Below, piece by piece: positions 23,713-31,826 of a stretch of DNA of 32,059 nucleotides. Where the stretch lies: the NCBI GenBank assembly GCA_039820405.1, contig JBCBQC010000073.1, forward strand, positions 1 through 32,059, written 5' to 3'. Numbering within the stretch: position 1 is the stretch's first letter; each line of letters opens with the position of its first letter. The notes under the pieces were generated by a model that was not told where the DNA came from, made no database searches, and was given only the letters and a program-made list of their open reading frames with translations. Both the position numbers and the translations under genes were made by a program. This stretch comes from CALLVY01 sp937899855. GTDB lineage: Bacteria; Bacteroidota; Bacteroidia; Chitinophagales; Saprospiraceae.

Positions 23713-26247
23713 ATGAAAAAAGTAAACCAAGCTTACCGCTTCCGCCGCACCGCCCTGGTAGCGGCGATGTTATGGCTCAGCCACCTTTCCCTTTCCGCCC
23801 AGGATTTTATGATGCAAGGTTGGTACTGGGACTATCCCAAGACCTGTGATGGCTTCAACTGGGCCGGTACCCTGGCGGGCCAGGCCAGCGATCTGGGCCA
23901 GGCGGGATTTACCTACCTCTGGCTGCCACCGATGTCGCGCGCCAGCTTTGGCTCCTGTAGCAATGGCTACGATCCACAGGATCTGTACGATCTGGGAGAA
24001 TACGGCGGGGGAGCGACGGGCTTTGGCACCCGCGGAGATGTAGATGCCCTCGTTTCGATCCTGGACAACAATGGGGTGCGGGCCGTTGCGGACGTGGTGT
24101 ACAACCACCGGGATGGGGGCGCGCCGGAGGTCAACGGACCGGTCAAGGACTACATTACCATTCACTACGACGCCACCAAGAACCCCTTTCCCTCCGACCG
24201 CTTCCGCTGTGTCCTCCCCCTTGGGGGCAGCAGTGGCAACAATGCCGGCGACTACTACTTCAAGATCAGCTCGAAGAGCCAGAGCAGTCGCTTTCACAAT
24301 AAAGCCTACACCCTACGGATGGAGACCTCGCTGGTGGCCAACCAGGGGACGTCCCAGATGGAGGTCGAACCCAATGGGGGCGGCGACTGTGGCGAAACCT
24401 TTAACGACATCAGCTTGGGGGTGCAGGTGACGGCCAATGTAGATGCCCTGGGCTGTACGGTCGACGAATTCAAACTGACCCTATCCACCGCCGATTTTGC
24501 GGCGGCGGGAGACGAATTGGTCATTTACCTCACCAACCCCAATGGCGATTACAGCGATCACCGCGTCTACGGTATCTGGAACGCGACGGCCGCTGCGGAC
24601 GTGGTGGGCCAACTGGATTACGAGACCTACACCGATTTTATGGGAATGCCGAGTGGACAGGGGGGAATGAATTTTGAAAACTTCCGACCCAATTCGACCA
24701 ATACCGCCAGCACCCGACTGGATGGGGATTGGGACTGGCTGTGGTTTTTTTACGATTACGATCAAAACAATACCAGCACCCGCGACGAACTGTTTGCCTG
24801 GACCAAGTGGCTCTGGGACGACGTCAATATCCGTGGTTTTCGAATGGATGCCGTCAAACATTTTGATCCGGCGTTTATCGGTGATTTGCTCGATTACCTC
24901 CACGGTCAGAGCATCGATCCGGGCTTGGTGGTCGGTGAGGTCTTCGACGGCAATCCGGTGACCCTCCAAAACTGGGTGGCCTCGGTACAGGCCAATATGG
25001 ATGGGGCTACCCTGAGCAATATTGACGTACGGGTATTTGACTTCGCCCTCCGAAATTCCCTAAAAAGCGCTTGTGATGCCTTTGGTTACGACGCCCGTCA
25101 GGTCTTCAATTCCGGGATCGTGGATGGCGTTGGGGGCAGTGGCTTCAACACCGTCACCTTCGTCAACAACCACGATTTTCGAGGACCGGGCGAACCCGTG
25201 CAAAACGACCCGATGCTGGCCTACGCCTACGTACTCACCAACAACCGCGTGGGGCTTCCCGCCGTTTTCTACCCCGATTACTACGGCGTCAGCATCCCCA
25301 ACGCCCCGACCAATACCCTCAAGCCCCAGATCGATCAACTGATGATGATTCACCAGCAGTACATCTTTGGAGCCAATAGCGTCGACTACCTCAGCCGGTT
25401 CGGCACCCCCTACTCCGCGACCTACAGCTCGGGTTTTGACAACACGACCTTGTTCTATCAGATTTCGGGTGGGATAGGCGGAAAAGAAGTTCTCGTGGCG
25501 ATCAATTTTGCGGGCGAGCCGCTGGTACTGGACCACGAGATCAACGTGGGTAACCTCGGTCCGGGGGTGACCTTTGAAGAACAAACGGGCAATGCCACCA
25601 CCGGCAATCCCGTCGGTTTGAACGGGGCCAATCAACTGCGGATTCAAATTCCGGCGCGCAGCTACGCCGTTTACGTCGAAAGTGCGGTACCCGTACCCGT
25701 AGATTTGGTTCACTTTACCGCGCGGCCGGATGTCCAGCAAAACGTTGAAGTCGACTGGGAGGTAGCCCGCGAAGCGGCCCTGGATTACTACTTGGTCGAA
25801 CGGTCGGTGGATGGCCAATTATTTGCCCCCATCGAGCAATTGCCGAGTCGGGGGGAGGATCAGCTGGGGACCCAGTACCACTATCTGGATCGAGCGGCGC
25901 TGCGGGGTGGGACCAACTACTACCGGTTGCGAATGGTCGATCGGAGTGGGGAGGTGGCCTATTCGCCCGTTCGGGAGGTGGCCCTGGGCCTTGAGACGCC
26001 GCGCCTACGCTTCCAACCCAACCCGGTGCGGGAGGGCGGTACGATTGCTTGGGAGCAGGAAAAGCGGGAAACGGTCCACTTGGCTTGTTACCACGCGGCG
26101 GGTCATCTGCTGTGGGAACGCGTGCTGGACCGCGATGCCGGGGCCCAGCAAATGGATCTGGTGACTGCCGAGTGGCCCGCTGGGGTGTACTACCTCAAGC
26201 TGCGCCGTGCCGGTGGAGAATGGGTAGAGAAAATCGTAAAGTGGTGA
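23713..26247 (+). CDS. Secreted GH13 alpha-amylase with T9SS sorting domain
   Basis: The 844-residue protein has a basic n-region and signal peptide (to about SLSAQ, 30). The GH13 barrel has its conserved regions: DVVYNH (127-132), GFRMDAVKH with nucleophile Asp 379, VVGEVFDG with acid/base Glu 409, and FVNNHD with Asp 488. It should hydrolyse alpha-1,4-glucans such as starch or glycogen outside the cell. Between the first two conserved regions there is an unusually long insert of roughly 190 residues (about 150-340), beta-rich, possibly an extra carbohydrate-binding module within domain B. A C-terminal GH13 beta domain, a fibronectin-III-like module (from PVPVDLVHFTARP) and a T9SS sorting domain (LRFQPNPVREGG to the end) follow. 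It is divergent from another T9SS cargo gene. Confidence 0.93.
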   Translation: MKKVNQAYRFRRTALVAAMLWLSHLSLSAQDFMMQGWYWDYPKTCDGFNWAGTLAGQASDLGQAGFTYLWLPPMSRASFGSCSNGYDPQDLYDLGEYGGGATGFGTRGDVDALVSILDNNGVRAVADVVYNHRDGGAPEVNGPVKDYITIHYDATKNPFPSDRFRCVLPLGGSSGNNAGDYYFKISSKSQSSRFHNKAYTLRMETSLVANQGTSQMEVEPNGGGDCGETFNDISLGVQVTANVDALGCTVDEFKLTLSTADFAAAGDELVIYLTNPNGDYSDHRVYGIWNATAAADVVGQLDYETYTDFMGMPSGQGGMNFENFRPNSTNTASTRLDGDWDWLWFFYDYDQNNTSTRDELFAWTKWLWDDVNIRGFRMDAVKHFDPAFIGDLLDYLHGQSIDPGLVVGEVFDGNPVTLQNWVASVQANMDGATLSNIDVRVFDFALRNSLKSACDAFGYDARQVFNSGIVDGVGGSGFNTVTFVNNHDFRGPGEPVQNDPMLAYAYVLTNNRVGLPAVFYPDYYGVSIPNAPTNTLKPQIDQLMMIHQQYIFGANSVDYLSRFGTPYSATYSSGFDNTTLFYQISGGIGGKEVLVAINFAGEPLVLDHEINVGNLGPGVTFEEQTGNATTGNPVGLNGANQLRIQIPARSYAVYVESAVPVPVDLVHFTARPDVQQNVEVDWEVAREAALDYYLVERSVDGQLFAPIEQLPSRGEDQLGTQYHYLDRAALRGGTNYYRLRMVDRSGEVAYSPVREVALGLETPRLRFQPNPVREGGTIAWEQEKRETVHLACYHAAGHLLWERVLDRDAGAQQMDLVTAEWPAGVYYLKLRRAGGEWVEKIVKW

Positions 26248-26283
26248 CACAACCTATCCCCACTTTTTTTGTTTCCCTACCCA

Positions 26284-27504
26284 ATGGATTCACTAACCCA
26301 AATCATTCTTGGAGCCGCGGTGGGCGAAGCCGTCCTGGGGCGGAAAGTAGGTAATCGAGCCATGCTCTGGGGAGCCGTTGGCGGCACCATCCCCGATCTG
26401 GACGTTGCCGCCAACTTCTTTACCGACGAAATGACGGCCATGGCCTTTCACCGGGGCTTTATGCACTCCTTTGCCTTTGCGGGGATGCTTCCCTTTCTGG
26501 TGGGTGCCCTGGTCCATCGCCTCTACGCCAGCGGCCTGTATCGCCAGCCGACTTACCGGGCCTGGGGGCTGGGCTTTTGGATGGCCTTGTACGGGATGGC
26601 GGCGGTGGGCTTGTCCTTCCTGCCGGTGATGGCGGGAGGATCCTTTAGCCCCGCCACCTTGGTGGTGCTGGCGCTGGGGGGCATCCTGGTCGGGCGGGGG
26701 CTGTGGCGTAATTATTACCGGGCCGAGCCCGATGTGGGGGCGACGAGTTATTGGGATTGGGTACACCTTTTCTTTTGGACCATCGTTACCCACCCCCTAC
26801 TCGACTCTTGCACGGCTTACGGCACCCAACTGTTCCAACCCTTTTCCGATTACCGCGTTGCCTTCAACATCATTTCGGTGGCCGATCCGATCTACACGGT
26901 TCCCTTTTTGATTTGCCTGCTCCTCGCGGCGTACTACCTGCGCCACCGACCGCAACGGCGCTGGTTCAACTGGGCGGGGATCGGGTTGAGTAGTGCGTAC
27001 CTATTGTTTACCTTTTACCACAAAACCCAGGTCAATCAAGTCTTTGAGGAGACGCTGGTGGAACGGGACATCCGCTACGAACGCTACATCACCAGCCCCA
27101 CGATTTTTAACAACATCCTCTGGAATTGCGTGGCGGAGGATGCCAATCATTTCTACCTGGGGACTTATTCCCTGTACGATCAAAAACCCTATTTCAAATC
27201 CCTCAGCACCCTACCCAAGCACCACGAGTGGCTGGCGCCTTACGAGGGGCAAAGGACCACCGAGATCCTACGGTGGTTTTCGGATGGCTACTATACGGTG
27301 AGTAAGGATACCTTGGGTACCCTGTTGCTCAATGATTTGCGGTTTGGGTCGATTGGCGATGATCCGACTCGGGATGGTGATTTTGTGTTCCGCTTTGAGT
27401 TGATCGATGAAAATGGGACATTGCGAGCGACGCAAAAACGGGGATTTGAGGGGGAGGAAGAGTTGCCCTTTGGGGCCCTGTGGCGACGGATTCGAGGGCG
27501 ATAA
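26284..27504 (+). CDS. YdjM/DUF457-type membrane-bound metal-dependent hydrolase
   Basis: From the ATG at 26284 the protein has 406 residues. The N-terminus (MDSLTQIILGAAVGEAVLG) and the motif GGTIPDLDVAANFF with Asp 38 and Asp 40, then AFHRGFMHSF with His 56 and His 61, are the metal-site hallmarks of this family. A later THPLLDSCTAYG adds further candidate ligands. Several hydrophobic segments (around 65-80, 100-135, 145-155, 205-225 and 240-255) place it in the inner membrane. The C-terminal part, from about residue 260 on, is hydrophilic and longer than in short YdjM proteins. The substrate is not known for the family in general. The gene starts 36 bp after the amylase stop, so shared transcription is possible although the functions look unrelated. 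Confidence 0.85.
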   Translation: MDSLTQIILGAAVGEAVLGRKVGNRAMLWGAVGGTIPDLDVAANFFTDEMTAMAFHRGFMHSFAFAGMLPFLVGALVHRLYASGLYRQPTYRAWGLGFWMALYGMAAVGLSFLPVMAGGSFSPATLVVLALGGILVGRGLWRNYYRAEPDVGATSYWDWVHLFFWTIVTHPLLDSCTAYGTQLFQPFSDYRVAFNIISVADPIYTVPFLICLLLAAYYLRHRPQRRWFNWAGIGLSSAYLLFTFYHKTQVNQVFEETLVERDIRYERYITSPTIFNNILWNCVAEDANHFYLGTYSLYDQKPYFKSLSTLPKHHEWLAPYEGQRTTEILRWFSDGYYTVSKDTLGTLLLNDLRFGSIGDDPTRDGDFVFRFELIDENGTLRATQKRGFEGEEELPFGALWRRIRGR

Positions 27505-27592
27505 TTGTCCGGCTCGTGGCAGAAATGCTCCGGGGGGGCGCTTAAGTTTGCACTATGAATGGAAATTGACATCATCAAAACTATCAATAATA

Positions 27593-28267
27593 ATGAAGGT
27601 TTTTCAAATAATGGCGCTCCTGATCGGTGCCGGCATCTTTCTGGCTTGTTCGACGGCCAACAGTAATCCCAATGCCGAGGCCGTCGCCGCCGCGGCCAAG
27701 CCTACGACGGAAGAATTGCAGAGCCTCTCCAAGGCCTATTTTGCGAGTGGTTGTTTTTGGTGCGTAGAGGCCATCTTCGAATCGGTAGAAGGCGTATCAG
27801 AAGCGGTTTCCGGTTATTCGGGCGGAACCACCAAGAACCCGACTTACCAAGCGGTGAGCAGTGGGCAGTTGAAGCACGCGGAGGCGGTGGAGGTCTATTA
27901 CGACCCTCAAGTGGTCTCTTACGAAACCTTGGTCAAGGTCTTTTTTGGTTCGCACGATCCCACGACCCTCAACCGGCAGGGGCCCGACCGGGGCCCGCAG
28001 TACCGCTCGGCACTGTTTTACCAGAACGACTCCGAGCGTCAGATCGCCGAGGCCTACCTCAAGGAGCTGACCGATAGCCAAGCCTACTCCTCGCCGATCG
28101 TGACGGAGGTGGTTCCCTTCGACATCTTCTATCCCGCCGAGGATTATCACCAGGATTACGAGCGCCGCAACCCGGACAACCGCTACGTCCGCGGGGTCTC
28201 CATTCCGCGTTTGAATCGCTTCAAGGCCAAATTCCCGGACTTGTTGAAGACGGAGGGGGGGCACTAG
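27593..28267 (+). CDS. msrA: Peptide-methionine (S)-S-oxide reductase, lipoprotein form
   Basis: The ATG at 27593 gives 224 residues: a lipoprotein signal (hydrophobic stretch and lipobox FLAC with Cys 19), a short Ala/Pro/Thr linker, and a complete MsrA domain. The catalytic motif GCFWC carries Cys 54 (nucleophile) and Cys 57. EAVSGYSGGTTKNPTY, HAEAVEVYYDP and PAEDYHQDYERRNP are standard family segments. It repairs oxidised methionines; the lipoprotein signal puts it in the envelope, probably the periplasm. The frame is open upstream to 27407, inside the end of the previous gene, but those residues are out-of-frame shadow of that gene. It is 88 bp from the upstream stop. Confidence 0.94.
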   Translation: MKVFQIMALLIGAGIFLACSTANSNPNAEAVAAAAKPTTEELQSLSKAYFASGCFWCVEAIFESVEGVSEAVSGYSGGTTKNPTYQAVSSGQLKHAEAVEVYYDPQVVSYETLVKVFFGSHDPTTLNRQGPDRGPQYRSALFYQNDSERQIAEAYLKELTDSQAYSSPIVTEVVPFDIFYPAEDYHQDYERRNPDNRYVRGVSIPRLNRFKAKFPDLLKTEGGH

Positions 28268-28374
28268 CGGCCCATCCGCCCCGCTGGTTCTTTTCTCGGC
28301 TACGTTTACCGTTTGGGTCGAGAAAGGGGCTGGTGTTTAGGGGCTTGGATTGAATCTTAAAAACGGAGCAATCA

Positions 28375-28956
28375 ATGTCGGAGGAAACCATCAGACGGGT
28401 ACTCGATAAGTACTTTGGGTTCATGGATGAAATTGGGGGAAACAGTTTTATCGAGGAACTGATTCCCGAGGAGCTGATCGACGTGGAAAAGGAGCCGCCC
28501 TACGCCGGCATCCGGTTTTGGCGGGCCATCAAGAGTACCGTGACCAAGGTCGAGATCCGTGCTTTGGAAGATTACTACGGACACCGACTGCCACAGTCGT
28601 ACCATTATTTCCTACGGTGTCGTCATTTCATTGCCCTCGAATTGGGCCAACAATCCATTGCCTTTTTTAAAAACCTGCCCCGCACCCTCATCGAAGATAC
28701 CGAAGAGGAGATTGAAGAATTTTATGAGGGCTTGATCGAAAGAAATTACCTACCTTTCGCCCGGATCAGTGATGTAGGGGTATTGTGCTTTGATGCCAAT
28801 ACTGGGGGAGCCAATCAAGCTTATGAAATCGTCGGTTTTGATCAGGAAGATGGCTTTGCGCGGCCCGCATTTTGCGCCAAAAACTTTGCCACCATGTTCG
28901 TGGCGTTCGAAGCCCACCTGGACGATTGGATCAGCAATCGCAGGGCGAAGGAGTAA
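28375..28956 (+). CDS. SMI1/KNR4 (SUKH) family protein
   Basis: The 193-residue acidic soluble protein has no signal peptide. The core VTKVEIRALEDYYGHRLPQSYHYF (cut at the helix end) followed by strands and FARISDVGVLCFDANTGG matches the SUKH superfamily pattern: an N-terminal helix with E-x-x-x-G-x-x-L-P-x-x-Y, then beta-strands and a late aromatic/Asp segment. Many SUKH proteins are immunity proteins against polymorphic or contact-dependent toxins, but no toxin, RHS/VgrG or nuclease gene lies next to it here, so a stand-alone role or orphan immunity function is equally possible. A purine-rich ACGGAG lies a few bases ahead of the ATG at 28375. It is 107 bp after msrA. Confidence 0.8.
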   Translation: MSEETIRRVLDKYFGFMDEIGGNSFIEELIPEELIDVEKEPPYAGIRFWRAIKSTVTKVEIRALEDYYGHRLPQSYHYFLRCRHFIALELGQQSIAFFKNLPRTLIEDTEEEIEEFYEGLIERNYLPFARISDVGVLCFDANTGGANQAYEIVGFDQEDGFARPAFCAKNFATMFVAFEAHLDDWISNRRAKE

Positions 28957-28963
28957 GTCGCGC

Positions 28964-28980
28964 CGGAGCCTTTAGCTCCG
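28964..28980 (+). other. Short hairpin between the SUKH gene and the C45 gene
   Basis: CGGAGC (28964-28969) pairs with GCTCCG (28975-28980) around CTTTA, 8 bp after the stop at 28956. There is no T-run, so termination is doubtful. AGGGAG just ahead of the ATG at 29009 is a credible ribosome-binding site for the next gene. Confidence 0.4.
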
Positions 28981-29008
28981 ACGGAAGGTGTTGTAAAAAG
29001 GGAGTCAA

Positions 29009-30214
29009 ATGGATAAGATATGGGTATTTTTCCTGATGGTTTTACTGTCCTGTCAAGCGGGGGAAAATAAGGTGGCTACCGATACGGCCCTCACCAATTC
29101 CGGTCCAGAACCTTCGCTTGAACTGCTGGCCGATGGAAAATTGAGGGTCATCCGCTTGGCGGGTTCCCCCTACGAAAGGGGCTTGCAACACGGCAAACTG
29201 CTGAAAAAAGAAATCAAAGTGGTGACGGATTCTCTTTTGGCGGATATTGAAAAAACCTCGGGGAAAACGTCCTCGGCCTTTATGGCTGATTTTTTTGCGG
29301 AAACGGACTTTGTTTCGTCGATGGAGCGCTGGACCCCCGATCTTTTGGAAGAAATCAAGGGCATTGCTGACGGTTCGGAAATCCCCTACGATGTCGTGTT
29401 GATGCACCAACTCGGTGACGAATTTTTCTTCAGCACCAAATACCTTTTTGCACACAAATGTAGCTCGGTAGGCATCAACCGAACCCCCGCGCATCCCACC
29501 CTCACGGCTCAGAACATGGATATTCCCACCTATTTCCACGGCCACCAAACCGTCATGCACCTGACGGACGAAAACGGTGTGGCCGCCCTGGTGCTTACCA
29601 TTCCTGGACACATCGGGATTACCGGCATGAACCGCTCCGCCGTTTCCATCAACTGCAACATTCTCCTACAGCTCCAATCTCAAGCCAAGGGCTTGCCCGT
29701 GAGTGCCATCGTACGAGGGGTCCTGACCCATTCCAGTTACGACGCGGCCATCGGCTGGTTGAAAAAAATAGAGCACGCTTCGGGGCAAAATTACCTCATC
29801 GGAGGAAAGGAGCGGGTGGGGTCGTTCGAATGTTCCGCTACCACTATTGAGGCGTTTAAGCCCTTCCGCGAAGCCTCCTTTACCTACCACACCAACCATC
29901 CCTTCAACAACAAGGATTACAGTAAATGGTACCTAGATGCCCTAAACGAAAATGGTTTTACCCTGAACGACGCCAAGGGCTTTTGCCAAAGGATCCCCTC
30001 TTTTGAGAGCCGATTCGACGTAGCGGACCTGGACTTTGGGATGGATGAAATCAAGGCCGTCCTTCGCTCGCGCGACCACGATGGGCCAGATGTCGTCAGC
30101 AATACTTATACCTACGCCAGCGTAATTTACGTCCTGTCGGACGAGCCGCAGTTTCACATCGCGCCGGGAAAACCCCACGAAACCAAATACCTAACGCTGC
30201 AATTTGAGGAATGA
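29009..30214 (+). CDS. C45-family (AAT-like) Ntn hydrolase lipoprotein
   Basis: The 401-residue protein has a lipoprotein signal with lipobox LLSC (Cys 15). The body matches the C45/acyl-CoA:6-aminopenicillanate acyltransferase-like Ntn-hydrolase family: RLAGSPYERGLQHGKLLKKEI near 49-69, DLLEEIKGIADGSEIPYDVVLM cut near 111-132, and the processing/nucleophile site HKCSSVGI with Cys 151. TAQNMDI and GVAALVLTIPGHIG then follow, as in relatives. Members self-cleave before the Cys and hydrolyse or transfer amide-linked acyl groups. The substrate here is unknown, but an envelope location is supported by the signal. It lies upstream of another lipoprotein hydrolase. A beta-lactam link should not be assumed from the family name. 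Confidence 0.85.
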   Translation: MDKIWVFFLMVLLSCQAGENKVATDTALTNSGPEPSLELLADGKLRVIRLAGSPYERGLQHGKLLKKEIKVVTDSLLADIEKTSGKTSSAFMADFFAETDFVSSMERWTPDLLEEIKGIADGSEIPYDVVLMHQLGDEFFFSTKYLFAHKCSSVGINRTPAHPTLTAQNMDIPTYFHGHQTVMHLTDENGVAALVLTIPGHIGITGMNRSAVSINCNILLQLQSQAKGLPVSAIVRGVLTHSSYDAAIGWLKKIEHASGQNYLIGGKERVGSFECSATTIEAFKPFREASFTYHTNHPFNNKDYSKWYLDALNENGFTLNDAKGFCQRIPSFESRFDVADLDFGMDEIKAVLRSRDHDGPDVVSNTYTYASVIYVLSDEPQFHIAPGKPHETKYLTLQFEE

Positions 30215-30257
30215 GGCTCCCCAGTCCTTCCCCCGGCCCAGTCCCGAAAGTATACCA

Positions 30258-31826
30258 ATGAAATACCGACTAAGCCTAGAAGTCATCTCAAAATGTTTTT
30301 GTTGGCGAGGGAGCAGTCATTTGTGTCCCGACGAGGCGCCAAAACGGAGCATAGCTGTAGCTACGCGACGCTTTTGGCAACGAAGTAGGGGCGAAAATGA
30401 CCCTGCCGCAGCCCGAAGTATATTTTTGAGATGGCTTCTAAGCACAAACCACATAGTTTTGCAGGGTTTTAGCCCTTTCTTGCCATTTTTTGGTAAACGC
30501 CAGCAAACAAGACTTTCCGGTTTGCACTTAGTACTCTCCCTCGCCATACTGCTCTCCTGTCAGGAGCAAAAACCTGCTCCCGAGGCCATCAAGGGACCAT
30601 CGACAGCGGTCTTGGCAGGTCAGATTGACGAATACTTTTCTGCCCTCCGTGGATTGGAGAAATTTAACGGAGTGGTTTTCGCCAGCAAAGCGGAAGACGT
30701 GATTATCCACAAGGCTTACAACCTGAACCCCGACGAACAAAGCAGTACCTACGTGAGCCCCCAAAGCCAGTTTGACATTCACTCGGTGTCCAAACTCCTG
30801 GCGCGCTACCTGATCGAAAAGCTAGAGCTGGCGGGTAAGGTAAAAAAGAGCCAGACGGTCAGCGAATTCATCGCCGACTTTCCCGGTGGGGAAAAGATAA
30901 CGCTCGACCTGTTACTCCACCACCGCTCGGGCCTACCGAGGCGTTTGGAGGGCCTGGAAGAAGCCGCCATCAATTTGAGTTCCGAGCAAATCATGGACTA
31001 CGCCAAAAAACAGGAATTGCGCTTTGAGCCGGGTACCGCTACCCAATATTCGAATATCGGCTACGAATTGGTTTACTACATCATCGAACAAATTGTGGAA
31101 CGACCCTTTGCGCAATATGTAGCGGAAGAAGTCTTCCACCCCCTGGGTATGAATGATTCGGGTGCCCATTTTTACGCTCGGGAAAACCAACTGAAAAGCT
31201 TGGCGAAGAACCACGAGCGCGAAGACAGCACCATCGTGCAAGTGGATAACATCCTGCCGGACGAATTAAAGACGGCCCGGATTTTCTCGACGGCGGCCGA
31301 CCTCAATAAATTTCTAAACCACCTCAACGAGCCCCCCTACGCTGCGCTGCTCAGCGACGAAACGAAGGTCATCGAGAAAAGTGGGGGTTCCGATGGGATC
31401 AGGGTGCAGGTGTACACCCACTTGGAACGGGGCTATAATTTTATTTTCCTAGCCAACTACGAAGCGGTGCCCTTCCAACAAACCGTAGCGGATTTCGTCA
31501 AAATAATGGAACACGAAACTTACGCAATCCCCCAGGCATTGAACCGAAAAGCCATCCAAGTACCCGGAGCTATCCTGGCGCAATACGTGGGTAACTACAC
31601 CTTTGCCGATTTGGGAAATTTGGAATTGACGATTGAGATGGAGGAGGAGCATTTGGTCGTCTTTCAGGAGGGGGAACGCATTGCCAGCTTAAAAGCGGAA
31701 ACGGAGAACGTCTTTTTCGAGGATCCCAAAGCACCCGAATCCTTTGAATTCGTCGATGATGGAGAAGGAAGGTTCAAGGTGTTGATGGGGTTTAAAGGAG
31801 TGAAATTGGAGGGGATTAAGCGGTAA
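30258..31826 (+). CDS. Serine hydrolase (beta-lactamase/class C-like) lipoprotein, start uncertain
   Basis: The conserved part has SVSK (Ser 176-Lys 179 from this start) as the catalytic S-x-x-K, YSNIGYELV as the Y-x-N motif, LLLHHRSGLP, and SGGSDG in place of the third K/H-T-G motif. A C-terminal domain of about 100 residues (AQYVGNYTFADLGNLELTI) follows, as in many secreted Bacteroidota serine hydrolases. A clean lipoprotein signal (LHLVLSLAILLSC) ends at Cys 101, far from the ATG at 30258, because a palindromic repeat of about 164 bp lies in between and happens to be open in this frame. TTG codons at 30459, 30480 and 30522 are alternative starts; 30480 gives a signal peptide with a basic n-region. 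Function as an esterase, DD-peptidase-like or D-aminopeptidase enzyme cannot be separated. Confidence 0.8.
   Translation: MKYRLSLEVISKCFCWRGSSHLCPDEAPKRSIAVATRRFWQRSRGENDPAAARSIFLRWLLSTNHIVLQGFSPFLPFFGKRQQTRLSGLHLVLSLAILLSCQEQKPAPEAIKGPSTAVLAGQIDEYFSALRGLEKFNGVVFASKAEDVIIHKAYNLNPDEQSSTYVSPQSQFDIHSVSKLLARYLIEKLELAGKVKKSQTVSEFIADFPGGEKITLDLLLHHRSGLPRRLEGLEEAAINLSSEQIMDYAKKQELRFEPGTATQYSNIGYELVYYIIEQIVERPFAQYVAEEVFHPLGMNDSGAHFYARENQLKSLAKNHEREDSTIVQVDNILPDELKTARIFSTAADLNKFLNHLNEPPYAALLSDETKVIEKSGGSDGIRVQVYTHLERGYNFIFLANYEAVPFQQTVADFVKIMEHETYAIPQALNRKAIQVPGAILAQYVGNYTFADLGNLELTIEMEEEHLVVFQEGERIASLKAETENVFFEDPKAPESFEFVDDGEGRFKVLMGFKGVKLEGIKR
30277..30440. mobile_element. MITE-like palindromic element with 17-bp terminal inverted repeats
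   Basis: The left end TAGAAGTCATCTCAAAA (30277-30293) and the inverted right end (TTTTGAGATGGCTTCTA, 30424-30440) match at 16 of 17 bases. The interior is an imperfect palindrome centred near 30358 (TAGCT-GT-AGCTA at 30352-30363; GCCAAAA near 30338 against TTTTGGC near 30372). Outer TA dinucleotides could be a target-site duplication, as for TA-inserting families. No transposase is present, so it would be non-autonomous. The end sequence resembles IS5-group (IS427-type) ends, a recollection that needs a database check. Confidence 0.7.

Noticed and set aside
28288..28329. CTTTTCTCG/CGAGAAAGG pairing between msrA and the SUKH gene
   Set aside because: It has a 20-nt loop and no T-run; too weak to call.
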